64,000 bases of DNA from Amycolatopsis sp. FDAARGOS 1241 (GTDB taxonomy: Bacteria > Actinomycetota > Actinomycetes > Mycobacteriales > Pseudonocardiaceae). The stretch covers positions 7,451,001 through 7,515,000 of the forward strand of contig NZ_CP069526.1 of the NCBI RefSeq assembly GCF_016889705.1. Reading direction: 5' to 3'. Position 1 is the first letter of the stretch. Each line of letters begins with the position of its first letter. Shown here in pieces: positions 26,831 through 36,622 of the stretch. The position numbers and the translations under genes are program-made. The notes beneath the pieces are model-generated. The model saw only the letters and a program-made list of their open reading frames with translations. It did not search any database and was not told where the DNA came from.

Positions 26831-28212
26831 CCGTCGCCGAAGAACCGCGCGCGCCGCTTTCGCTGTCCACGCGCGCGGCCCGCACGCTCGCCACCACCAC
26901 GAAGTCGCTGCCGCAGATGCGCGGCATCACCCCGCGCTGGCTGTTGTCGCAGCTGCCGTGGGTCGAGGTGCCGTCCGGTTCGTACCGGGTCAACCGACGG
27001 CTCACCTACACGCTCGGCGACGGCCGGGTGAGCTTCTACAACACCGGAGCGCAGGTGCACGTCGTGCCGGCGGAGCTGGCGGAACTGCCGCTGCTGCGCG
27101 GGTTCGGCGACGCCGACGCGCTCGCGGCACTGGCCGAACGGTTCGAGCAGCGCGAGTACGAGCCGGGCGACACCGTCGTGACGGCCGGCGCGCCGCTCGA
27201 CACGGTGGTGCTGGTGGCCCACGGCAAGGTGGCGCGGACGGCGCCGGGCGCCTATGGCGAGGACGCGCACCTGGGCACGCTCACCGCGGGCGATCACTTC
27301 GGCGGCTCGGTGCTCGGCGGCGGCGCCGGGACCTGGGAGTTCACCGCGAAGGCACTGACCCGATGTGTCGTGCTCGTGCTACCGGCCGACGCGTTCGAGC
27401 GGCTCAACGGGCGCGTCGAAAGCCTGCGCTCGCACATTCGGTCCGTGCTGCAGAACCCGGCGAAGGCGCACAACAAATCCGGTGAGGCGAACATCGACCT
27501 GTCCGCCGGGCACGACGGCGAGGTCGCGCTGCCGGGCACGTACGTGGACTACGACCCGGCGCCGCGGGAGTACGAACTCGCGGTGGCGCAGACGATCCTG
27601 CGCACGCACAACCGCGTGACCGACCTGTACAACCAGCCGATGAACCAGCTCGAGCAGCAGCTGCGGCTCACCGTGGAGGCGTTGCGCGAGCGGCAGGAGT
27701 ACGAGCTGGTGAACAGCACGGACTTCGGCCTGCTGCACAACGCGGACCTCGGGCAGCGCATCACCACCCGCTCGGGTCCGCCGACGCCCGGCGACCTCGA
27801 CGAGCTGCTGTGCCGCCGGCGCAAGTCGCGGTTCTTCCTGGCCCACCCCAAGGCGATCGCCGCGTTCGGGCGTGAGTGCACCGCGCGCGGGCTGTACCCG
27901 GCGAACGCGGTTCTCGACGGCCGGCGCGTGACAACGTGGCGGGGCGTGCCGCTGCTGCCGTGCGACAAGACCCCGGTCTCGCCGCGGGGCACCACGTCGA
28001 TCTTCGTGCTGCGCACGGGCGAGGAGGACGCGGGCGTGATCGGGCTGCGGCCGGCGGAGCTGCCGGACGAGTACCAGCCGGGCCTGAACGTGCGGTTCAT
28101 GGGCGTGAACGACCGGGCCGTGACGTCGTACCTGGTCAGCGCGTACCACTCGGCCGCGGTGCTGGTGCCGGACGCGCTGGGTGTGCTCGACGACGTGGAG
28201 ATCGGGCGCTGA
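26827..28212 (+). CDS. Family 2B encapsulin nanocompartment shell protein, paralogue 2
   Basis: 461 aa, closely similar to the shell protein at 25233 over its full length (shared [59 protein letters not shown]). The inserted cNMP-binding-like domain is present ([20 protein letters not shown]). Differences cluster in that domain and in the loop after [15 protein letters not shown], where [10 protein letters not shown] replaces [11 protein letters not shown]. Two paralogues suggest a mixed shell. Coupled by ATGA overlap to the 61-aa ORF; the prenyl synthase follows after 22 nt. Confidence 0.93.
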   Translation: MTVAEEPRAPLSLSTRAARTLATTTKSLPQMRGITPRWLLSQLPWVEVPSGSYRVNRRLTYTLGDGRVSFYNTGAQVHVVPAELAELPLLRGFGDADALAALAERFEQREYEPGDTVVTAGAPLDTVVLVAHGKVARTAPGAYGEDAHLGTLTAGDHFGGSVLGGGAGTWEFTAKALTRCVVLVLPADAFERLNGRVESLRSHIRSVLQNPAKAHNKSGEANIDLSAGHDGEVALPGTYVDYDPAPREYELAVAQTILRTHNRVTDLYNQPMNQLEQQLRLTVEALRERQEYELVNSTDFGLLHNADLGQRITTRSGPPTPGDLDELLCRRRKSRFFLAHPKAIAAFGRECTARGLYPANAVLDGRRVTTWRGVPLLPCDKTPVSPRGTTSIFVLRTGEEDAGVIGLRPAELPDEYQPGLNVRFMGVNDRAVTSYLVSAYHSAAVLVPDALGVLDDVEIGR

Positions 28213-28234
28213 GGCTCACCTTCGGAGAGGACGT

Positions 28235-29257
28235 ATGACCACAGTGGACACGCGGGCGAGGTCGGTTCCGGAGGTGCTGGCGTGGAGCCGCGAGCTGTGG
28301 GAGCCCGCGATGCGCGCGGCGGTCGACCGGCTGCCCGAATCGATGCGGCGCATCGCCGGTTACCACTTCGGGTGGTGGGACGGGTCGGGCTCGGGTGCCG
28401 CGGTACCGAGCGGCAAGGCTTTGCGGCCGGCGTTGGTGCTGTTGTCGGCGGAGGCCGCCGGCAGCGATCCGGCCGACGCGGTCGCGGCCGCCGTGGCGGT
28501 GGAGTTGGTGCACAACTTCTCGTTGCTGCACGACGACGTCATGGACGGCGACGAAACCCGGCGGCATCGGGCGTGCGCGTGGACCGTGTTCGGGACCAGT
28601 CCGGCGATTCTGGCCGGCGATGCCTTGCTGGCGCTGGCTTTCGACGTGCTGTCGGTGGACGGTCCGACTTCGGCTCGGGTGTTGAGCACTGCGGTGCTTC
28701 ACCTGTTGCACGGGCAGAGCGAGGATCTGGCGTTCGAACGGCGGCCGTCGGTCGATCGGGAGTCGTGCGTTCGCATGGCGGAGGGCAAGACCGGGGCGCT
28801 GCTGGCGGCGGCTTGCACGCTCGGTGTGCTGGCGGTGGGTGGGCGTGGTGAGCACGTTGCGGGACTGGGGGCGTTCGGTCAGTCGTTGGGGCTGGCTTTC
28901 CAGCACGTCGACGATCTGCTGGGGATCTGGGGTGACCCGGCGGTGACGGGCAAGCCGGTGTTTTCGGATCTGCAGAGCCGGAAGAAGTCGTTGCCGGTGG
29001 TGGCCGCGTTGGGTGCTTCTGGTGCGGCTGCGGTGGAGTTGGGTGGGTTGTATCGGCAGCAGGAGCCGTTGTCCGAGGCCCAGCTGGTGCGGGCGGCTGA
29101 GCTGGTGGAGTCGGCTGGTGGGCGGGAGTGGAGTGCTTCGGAGGCTTCGCGGTTGGTCGGGTGTGCGTTGGAGGCGCTGGAGGGAGTGGCGCCGGTGAGG
29201 AGGGCCGGGGCGGAGTTGAGGGGGATTGCCGAGCACATCACGCGTCGGGATCGTTGA
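28235..29257 (+). CDS. Polyprenyl diphosphate synthase family protein, likely encapsulin cargo
   Basis: 340 aa trans-isoprenyl diphosphate synthase. First Asp-rich motif LLHDDVMDGD (DDxxD, near residue 100); second is DDLLGIWGD, a changed form of DDxxD seen in this group. GKALRPALVLL is the FARM-flanking basic region. Members make or use C15-C20+ prenyl diphosphates. It has no long disordered N-terminus, unlike many encapsulin cargoes; the needed motif may come from the 61-aa ORF. GGAGAGG precedes ATG. The last 600 bp are very G-rich on this strand. Confidence 0.9.
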   Translation: MTTVDTRARSVPEVLAWSRELWEPAMRAAVDRLPESMRRIAGYHFGWWDGSGSGAAVPSGKALRPALVLLSAEAAGSDPADAVAAAVAVELVHNFSLLHDDVMDGDETRRHRACAWTVFGTSPAILAGDALLALAFDVLSVDGPTSARVLSTAVLHLLHGQSEDLAFERRPSVDRESCVRMAEGKTGALLAAACTLGVLAVGGRGEHVAGLGAFGQSLGLAFQHVDDLLGIWGDPAVTGKPVFSDLQSRKKSLPVVAALGASGAAAVELGGLYRQQEPLSEAQLVRAAELVESAGGREWSASEASRLVGCALEALEGVAPVRRAGAELRGIAEHITRRDR

Positions 29258-29561
29258 GGGGTGGGGTTGGCGGTTGTGGTCTCGCGCCTTGGCCAATGGG
29301 CGCGTGGATTCGGTTGCGGGAGAATGCTTGCGACTCGTTGCGCTGGCGCGCAACGTTGCGCGCAGGGTGGTTGCGAGGGGCACCCCGATCGTTGAGTGTC
29401 ACCGGAGGCGGGGATCGAGGTGCTGGGCGGGGGCTGGGTGCACCGGTGGGTTTTGCAGATCGGTGCGGGGAGGCTCGGTGGGTGGTGCGTGGCGTAGGCG
29501 AGGTGGGTGGCGGGGGCACCGGGGCTTGTTCTGTGGCCGCTGGGGCGCCGGTGGATTGCGG
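29258..29561. other. Convergent intergenic region, strongly G-skewed
   Basis: 304 bp between convergent genes. No coding signal or classic hairpin stands out; the + strand is a run of G-rich blocks (GGGG, GGTGGG). The skew continues into both flanking genes. Confidence 0.6.
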
Positions 29562-30683
29562 CTACTTGCCTGGACGGGTGAGGCCGTTGTCGGCGGCGCC
29601 GCGGGAGAGGACTACCTCGTCGGTGTTGGAGAGGGCTTCCGTGCCGCGGGGGGTGGGGGTGGCGGTGGTCAGGTCGCGGAGGCGGATGGGTGGGCCGAGG
29701 TCGATGAGGGTCGGCAGGTATTCGGCGCGGGAGACGGTCCAGTGGGCGCCGGAGCGGGAGAAGGTGAAGCGGGCGGCGACGCCTTCTTCGGTGGAGCCGC
29801 GGGGGTCGTCGTGGCGGGCGATTTCGTTGCCGAGGCCGTAGGCGACCCACTTGTTCTCCACCTTCTCGAACGGCTGGACCACGTGGGCGTGGTGGCCGAT
29901 GATCAGGTCGAGATCAGGGGAGGCCAGGAGTTTGCGCGCCAACGACTCCTGTGAGGCCGTCACCTCGTGGTGGTATTCGGTGCCCCAGTGGAGGCTGGCG
30001 ATCACGACCTGCGCGCCGGCTTCCCGGGCGGCGTGGGCGGCGGCGAGGATCGAATCAGCGTCGATCTCGTTGGCCAGCCACGGTTTGCCGGCCGGGCGTT
30101 CAATGCCGTTGAAGCCGAAGGCGTAGGAGAGCTGCGCGACGCGGACGCCGTGGACATCCAGGATCAGGGGCTTGGCAGCTTCCGCGGCCGAACGCGCCGA
30201 ACCCGTGTGCTTGAGGCCCACCGCGTCGAGTTTGTCCAGCGTGCGCGTGATGCCCGCCGCGCCCTTGTCGAGGGTGTGGTTCGACGCCGTGGAGCAGGTG
30301 TCGTAGCCGGTGTCCTTCAGGGCGTCCGCGATGACCGGCGGCGCGCTGAACGACGGGTACCCCGTGTACGGCCCAGCCTCGGGCGCCAACGGTGTCTCGA
30401 GGTGGCAGATCGCCAGGTCCGCCCCGGACACGAGCGGCTTCACGCCCGCGAGGATCTGCCGGTAGTCGATGGTGCCGCCACCGTCGGCCATGGCCTGGTC
30501 GGTCAGCGGCGGGTGGATGAGGACGTCGCCGGTGGCCACCACCGTGAAGGAAGCCGCGGGAGCAGCCGGCGACGAAGGCACCGGCGAAGCGGGCAGAGCC
30601 GGCTGCGCGGCCGGCGCACCACTGCACCCCGCCAGCACCAGCACGGCTCCGGCCCACGCCAAGGCCGGTCGGATGCGTGCCAC
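29562..30683 (-). CDS. CapA-family lipoprotein (metallophosphatase fold)
   Basis: 373 aa. Lipobox in VLVLAGCS; mature protein begins with a Pro/Ala linker, then VVATGDVLIHPPL, HLETPLAPE, TASNHTLDKG, ASLHWGTEYH and GHHAHVVQP, the metal-ligand motifs of the CapA/PgsA group. Members are linked to poly-gamma-glutamate capsule but most actinomycete copies have no known role. GTG at 30683 with AAGGGGG upstream. No PgsB/PgsC genes are nearby, so capsule synthesis is not supported. Confidence 0.88.
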   Translation of the reverse strand: MARIRPALAWAGAVLVLAGCSGAPAAQPALPASPVPSSPAAPAASFTVVATGDVLIHPPLTDQAMADGGGTIDYRQILAGVKPLVSGADLAICHLETPLAPEAGPYTGYPSFSAPPVIADALKDTGYDTCSTASNHTLDKGAAGITRTLDKLDAVGLKHTGSARSAAEAAKPLILDVHGVRVAQLSYAFGFNGIERPAGKPWLANEIDADSILAAAHAAREAGAQVVIASLHWGTEYHHEVTASQESLARKLLASPDLDLIIGHHAHVVQPFEKVENKWVAYGLGNEIARHDDPRGSTEEGVAARFTFSRSGAHWTVSRAEYLPTLIDLGPPIRLRDLTTATPTPRGTEALSNTDEVVLSRGAADNGLTRPGK

Positions 30684-31039
30684 GTTCGCCCCCTTCGTCC
30701 AGATACGGCCGCGTTGCGCGCCACATCCTGCCGCATGTCCACCGGACAGGCCGCAAGCCCCGGCATCACGGATCGTAATCACACCTAAGTCAACAAGAAA
30801 ACCCACCAGCGACCGCAAACCGGTCACCACCAGCGCAGGGTAACAAACCCTGGCCAGGCAGGAAAAAATACGATAATTACCGCGTCCGCCGCCGTGAAGT
30901 GATCACACTGAGTAGGTAACACCCTGCTAACCGCCCACAAACCTGTGGTTGACGTCACCCGATCCAGTGTCTTGTAATACGAGCCACGCGCGGTTCACGC
31001 AGACGCACCACTCGCCTTCGGCCCCCATGGGAGCACTGG
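30684..31039. other. Divergent promoter region, capA-like / sugar ABC operon
   Basis: 356 bp, no gene seen. AT-richer in the middle (AAAAAATACGATAATTA near 30864). Contains the promoter-like pair listed separately at 30949-30978. Confidence 0.6.
30949..30978 (+). promoter_or_regulatory. Putative sigma70-type promoter of sugar ABC operon
   Basis: TTGACG (30949-30954), 18-nt spacer, TGTAAT (30973-30978), about 60 bp before the binding-protein start. Confidence 0.5.
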
Positions 31040-32065
31040 ATGTCCACATACCCGCACAGGTTGCGCACCTGGAGCGTTGTTGGTTGTTGTTTGATTGCCG
31101 GTGCGGTGTTGGCCGGGTGCTCGTCGGGCAAGGACGCCGCCGCACCCGCGCAGCAGGCGCCTACCAACGGCAAGATCACGCTGTACTACCTGCAGAAGCA
31201 GGGTGACCAGCAGTACTTCGTGGAGCAGGCGCAGGGCGCGCAGGAGAAGGCGAAGGAGCTGGGCGTCGACCTCAAGGTCGTCAACCTCGGCCAGGACGCC
31301 AACAAGGCCATCACCGAACTCGACGCCGCCGTCGCGCAAGGCGCCAACGGCGTCGCCATCGTGGTGCCCGACCAGGCCATCGGCCCGGAGGTCATCGACA
31401 AGGCCAAGAGCGCCGGCATCCCCCTCGTCGCCTCCGACGACGTCATCAAGGACGGCCAGGGCAAGGCCGCGGCGTTCGTCGGCTTCAACGGCACCCAGAT
31501 GGGCACGTCCGTCGGCCAGGAAGCCGCGAAGCTGTTCAAGGCCGCCGGCTGGTCCGCCGCCGACACCAAGGTGATCAGCGCCTACAAGCAGGACCTCACC
31601 GTCTGCACCGACCGCGTCAACGGCGCCAAGGCCGCGTTCGAGAAGGACTCCGGCGCGCAGGTGCAGGTGATCGACGTCGGCACCGACAACTCCCCCGTCG
31701 ACGCGCAGAACCGCTCCGGCGCCGTGATCAGCTCCAACCCGGGCGTGAAGCACTGGATCGTCTGGGGCTGCAACGACGAGAACGAGACCGGCGTCGTCAC
31801 CGCGCTCGCCAATTCCGGCGTCGCCGCGAACAACATCCTCGGCGTCGGCTTGGGTGCCTACCTCGACTGCAAGGACTGGGCCGCGGGCAAGGACACCGGC
31901 AACAAGTCCTCGCTCTACATCTCGGGAGCCGAGGTCGGCAAGACCGCGATCCAGGTGCTCGTCGACAAGATCAAGAACGGCAAGGAGCTCCCCGCGGAGA
32001 GCATCGCCAAGACCACGATGGTGAACAAGGACAACTTCAAGGCGGCCGGCGTCAACTGCACCTGA
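31040..32065 (+). CDS. Sugar ABC transporter substrate-binding lipoprotein
   Basis: 341 aa. Lipobox VLAGCS after a Sec signal. The mature part (ITLYYLQKQGDQQYFVEQAQGA, GVAIVVPDQAIGPEV, VGFNGTQMG) is a periplasmic-binding fold close to arabinose-type (AraF) proteins. It captures a monosaccharide for the ATPase and permease encoded next. ATG with GGGAG upstream. A strong hairpin after the stop would let this gene be expressed more than the rest of the operon. Confidence 0.9.
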   Translation: MSTYPHRLRTWSVVGCCLIAGAVLAGCSSGKDAAAPAQQAPTNGKITLYYLQKQGDQQYFVEQAQGAQEKAKELGVDLKVVNLGQDANKAITELDAAVAQGANGVAIVVPDQAIGPEVIDKAKSAGIPLVASDDVIKDGQGKAAAFVGFNGTQMGTSVGQEAAKLFKAAGWSAADTKVISAYKQDLTVCTDRVNGAKAAFEKDSGAQVQVIDVGTDNSPVDAQNRSGAVISSNPGVKHWIVWGCNDENETGVVTALANSGVAANNILGVGLGAYLDCKDWAAGKDTGNKSSLYISGAEVGKTAIQVLVDKIKNGKELPAESIAKTTMVNKDNFKAAGVNCT

Positions 32066-32075
32066 CGCGTCCGCG

Positions 32076-32108
32076 GCCCGGGGGTGTCCACAAGCGACGC
32101 CCCCGGGC
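32076..32108 (+). terminator. Intra-operon hairpin after binding-protein gene
   Basis: GCCCGGGGGTGTC (32076-32088) pairs with 32096-32108, one G-U pair, 7-nt loop. Position between binding-protein and ATPase genes suits partial termination or 3'-end protection. Confidence 0.65.
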
Positions 32109-32130
32109 TCCCCTGTGAGGAAGGCTCACC

Positions 32131-33662
<1,532 letters not shown>

Positions 33663-33666
<4 letters not shown>

Positions 33667-34706
33667 GCACCCCGACCCGGCCCAGCTCCGCGCAGGAGCA
33701 GCCGACCGACCACCCCGATCCGCACCGCGTGTCGACCGCGCGCAAGGTGCTGGGCGGCATCGGCGTGCAGAACAGCAGCTTGATCATCACGCTCGTGGTG
33801 CTCGTCGTGCTGCTCTCGACGCTCAACGACAACTTCCTGCGCACCAACAACCTGCTGCTGATCGGCAGCGCGATCACCATCATGGGCCTGCTGTCGCTCG
33901 TGCAGACGCTGGTGATCATCCTCGGCGCGCTCGACATCTCCGTCGGTTCGATGGCCGGCCTCGCGTCGGTGATCTCGGCGATGGCGTTCACGTCCACCGG
34001 CAGCTCGATCGTCGGCATCCTGGCCGCCGTCGGCACCGGCATCGCGTGCGGGCTCGTCAACGGCCTGATCATCATCTTCGGCCGCGTGAACCCGGTCGTC
34101 GCGACGCTGGCGACCCTCGCGACGTACAAGGGCATCGCGCAGGTCGTATCGGATGGCAAGGCGCAGGGCTACACGGGCGCCGACGACCTGTTCATCTTCC
34201 TGGCCAAGGGCAGCGTGCTCGGCCTGCCGACGCTGGTGTGGGTGTTCCTGATCGTCGCGGCGGTGCTGCACTTCCTGCTGAAGTACACCGACATCGGCCG
34301 CAACGTGTTCGCCATCGGCGGCAACGACACGGCCGCGCGCCTGGCAGGCATCAACATCAACCGCTACATCATCGGCGTGTACGCGCTCGTCGGTGTGGTC
34401 GCGGCCATCGCGGGGGTGCTGATCACCGCGCGCACCGGCTCCGGCCAGCCGACGTCCGGCTCCGAAGGCCTCGAGCTGCAGGCCGTGACGGGCGCGGCGC
34501 TCGGCGGCACGATGCTCAAGGGCGGCAAGGGATCCATCGTCTCCACGGTGCTCGCGGTGTTCATCCTCGGCGTGCTCGACAACGGCATGTCGGGCCTGGG
34601 CATCAACCAGTTCTGGCAGAACGTGGCCCACGGTGCGCTGCTCGTGGTCGCCGTCGTGCTGCAGCAGCTGCGCAGCGGGGAGCGCCGCGTCGGTCTCCCG
34701 GCCTGA
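33663..34706 (+). CDS. Sugar ABC transporter permease (AraH/RbsC type)
   Basis: 347 aa, about ten hydrophobic segments. QTLVIILGALDISVGSMAGL and NPVVATLATLATYKGIAQ are CUT2 permease hallmarks; ITARTGSGQPTSGSEGLELQAV and AALGGTMLKGGKGSI form the family C-terminal signature. Forms the membrane channel with the AraG-type ATPase. GTG start overlaps the ATPase stop. Confidence 0.94.
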
Positions 34707-34707
34707 C

Positions 34708-35385
34708 GTGGGCTCTGTCGTGGGGGAGGACGGAGCCGGCCTGCACGCCCGCGTCGTCGACGCGCTCGGCCGGCTGATCGTCGAAGGCACGCTGCCCGCC
34801 GGCGAGCCGATCGTGCCGGAGGACATCGGGCGCCGCTTCTCGGCCTCCCGGACGGTGGTCCGGGAGGCCCTGCGGGTGCTGCAGTCGAAGGGCTTGGTGG
34901 CGGCGCGGCCGCGGGTCGGCACGTGGCCGCAGCCGCCGGAAGCCTGGGACGCGATCGACCCGGACGTGATCGGCTGGCGCGTGGGTGGGCCGGACGGGCA
35001 GCGCCAGCTGCACGATCTGCTCGAGCTGCGCCACCTCGTCGAGCCGCAGGCCGCCCGGCTCGCGGCGCAGCACCGGAACCGCGACGAGCTCTCGGCGCTG
35101 GCCGCCGCGTACGGGTTGCTGACGGACGCGGTGGAACGCGAAGACACCGCAGAGTTCGCGGAAGCCGACGCGCTCTTCCACGCCGCACTCGTGCGGGCCG
35201 CGGGCAACGCACTGATCACGCAGCTGCAGGTGCCCGTGGTCGCCGCGCTGCGCGCGGCGCCGGAACCGACGGCAGGCACGCTGGTGGCGCACTCGCGAGT
35301 GCTCACCACCGTGCTGGCGAAGAACGCCGACGGTGCGGAGAGCGCGACGCGGCGGCTGCTGGAAACCGTTGCGGCGTACCACTGA
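34708..35385 (+). CDS. GntR-family (FadR/FCD) transcriptional regulator
   Basis: 225 aa. Winged helix at residues ~12-80 (IVPEDIGRRFSASRTVVREALRVLQSKGLV), then an FCD ligand domain (LLELRHLVEPQAARLAA, EADALFHAALVRAAGNALI). FadR-type regulators of this kind sense sugar acids or related ligands. It follows the permease by one base and precedes a GH105-like enzyme, so it probably controls this sugar locus. Start could be GTG 34708 or GTG 34720. Confidence 0.9.
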   Translation: MGSVVGEDGAGLHARVVDALGRLIVEGTLPAGEPIVPEDIGRRFSASRTVVREALRVLQSKGLVAARPRVGTWPQPPEAWDAIDPDVIGWRVGGPDGQRQLHDLLELRHLVEPQAARLAAQHRNRDELSALAAAYGLLTDAVEREDTAEFAEADALFHAALVRAAGNALITQLQVPVVAALRAAPEPTAGTLVAHSRVLTTVLAKNADGAESATRRLLETVAAYH

Positions 35386-35392
35386 CCGGCAC

Positions 35393-35422
35393 CTTGACAC
35401 GTCAAGTGGTCCACACCATAGT
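35393..35422 (+). promoter_or_regulatory. Promoter with overlapping inverted repeat upstream of GH105-like gene
   Basis: TTGACA (35394-35399), 17-nt spacer, CATAGT (35417-35422). The -35 box lies in CTTGACACGTCAAG (35393-35406), a 6-bp-arm inverted repeat suited to a repressor such as the GntR protein just upstream. Confidence 0.6.
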
Positions 35423-35488
35423 CCGTGATCGACCGGCCACCGATCGCGGTGGCTCCCGCCGCCCTGAGCCTTTGAGGAGGACGCAGCC

Positions 35489-36583
35489 ATGCGTTTCCCG
35501 GGAATCCGCGGCTTCGCCGTGCTCGCGGCGGCGGTGACGGCCGGCGGGCTGGCACCGGCGGCCACCGCGGCCGCGGCGCCGGCGGCCCCCGCCGCGCAGT
35601 GCTCGGTGGCCGACCTGATGGTCAAGGCCGGTGACTACTGGGTGGCCCACGGCGAGAACCTGGCACCGGCGGACTCGCAGAACGCGACGTTCCACGTGGG
35701 CAACCTCGCCGTCGTCAGAACCACAGGCGTGTCCAACCACACGACCCTGCCGTGGGGCCAGGCCAACAACTACCTGCTGCCGGCCACACCCGGTCAGCCG
35801 TTCCGCGCCGAGGACGAGGCAGCCGGCGAGGCGTACCTCGACCTCTACACCTACTTCCACCCCGACCCGCCGATCCTCGCGGACCTGCGCTCGCGCCTGG
35901 CCGACGAGGTGGCGAGCGTCCAGGCCGGGCACACGGCCTACTGGGACCACGTCGGCGCGCTGAACATGGCGATGCCGTCGTTCGCCCGCATCGGCGTCAT
36001 GGACTCGTCCGAACCCACGCTGGAGGCGATGCAGAAGCTCTTCCACAGCACGGAAAAGAACCTCTTCGACGAGTTCACCGGCCTGTGGCGCACCGACGCG
36101 CGCTCGATCGGCTACTGGTCGCAGGGAAACGGCTGGGCGCTCGCCGCGCTCGTGAAGGTGCTGCAGGTCCTGCCCGCGAACGACCCGCGGCGGCCCGAGT
36201 ACCTGCGGGTGTTCAAGAAGATGGCGACGACGCTGAGCGTGCTCCAGCGCCCCGACGGCTTCTGGAACGCCAACCTGCTGCTCCCCTTCGGCGGCCCTGA
36301 AAGCAGCGGCACCTCGCTCATCACCTACGGCCTCGCATGGGGCGTGAACGCGGGTGTCCTCGACAGCCGCTGGTTCAAGCCGGCGGTCGAGAAGGCGTGG
36401 CAGGCGTTGTCCACCAAGGCCGTGACGGCCGACGGTCTCGTCGGCTACGTCCAGCCCAAGACGGACGGACCCGGGCCGGCCGCGGCGACGGACACGTCGG
36501 GGTACGGGGTCGGCGCGTTCCTGCTGGCGGGTCAGCAGGTCGCGGACCTCACGCCGGGCTGCGCGCTGCCGCCGGCGCAGTGA
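35489..36583 (+). CDS. Secreted GH105-like (unsaturated rhamnogalacturonyl hydrolase) protein
   Basis: 364 aa. Sec signal MRFPGIRGFAVLAAAVTAGG...AAA, then an (alpha/alpha)6 domain with GALNMAMPSFARIG and GYWSQGNGWALAALVKVL, the two landmark segments of GH105. In characterised members the first reads DALxMAxP with a catalytic Asp and the second WxRGNGW; here they read GALNMAMP and WSQGNGW. The catalytic residue may be the Asp four residues earlier (YWDHVG) or may be lost. Likely acts on uronic-acid oligosaccharides taken up by the adjacent transporter. Confidence 0.8.
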   Translation: MRFPGIRGFAVLAAAVTAGGLAPAATAAAAPAAPAAQCSVADLMVKAGDYWVAHGENLAPADSQNATFHVGNLAVVRTTGVSNHTTLPWGQANNYLLPATPGQPFRAEDEAAGEAYLDLYTYFHPDPPILADLRSRLADEVASVQAGHTAYWDHVGALNMAMPSFARIGVMDSSEPTLEAMQKLFHSTEKNLFDEFTGLWRTDARSIGYWSQGNGWALAALVKVLQVLPANDPRRPEYLRVFKKMATTLSVLQRPDGFWNANLLLPFGGPESSGTSLITYGLAWGVNAGVLDSRWFKPAVEKAWQALSTKAVTADGLVGYVQPKTDGPGPAAATDTSGYGVGAFLLAGQQVADLTPGCALPPAQ

Positions 36584-36590
36584 CCGCGGT

Positions 36591-36615
36591 CGGGCCGTTC
36601 CGCCCAGGAGCGGCC
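36591..36615. terminator. Hairpin between convergent genes
   Basis: GGGCCGTTCC and GGAGCGGCCC form a 10-bp stem with one mismatch, lying between GH105-like and dinB stops. Confidence 0.5.
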
Positions 36616-36622
36616 CGGCCGG

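Noticed and set aside
29562..30683. Poly-gamma-glutamate capsule locus
   Set aside because: Only the CapA-like gene is present; no PgsB or PgsC homologues are adjacent.
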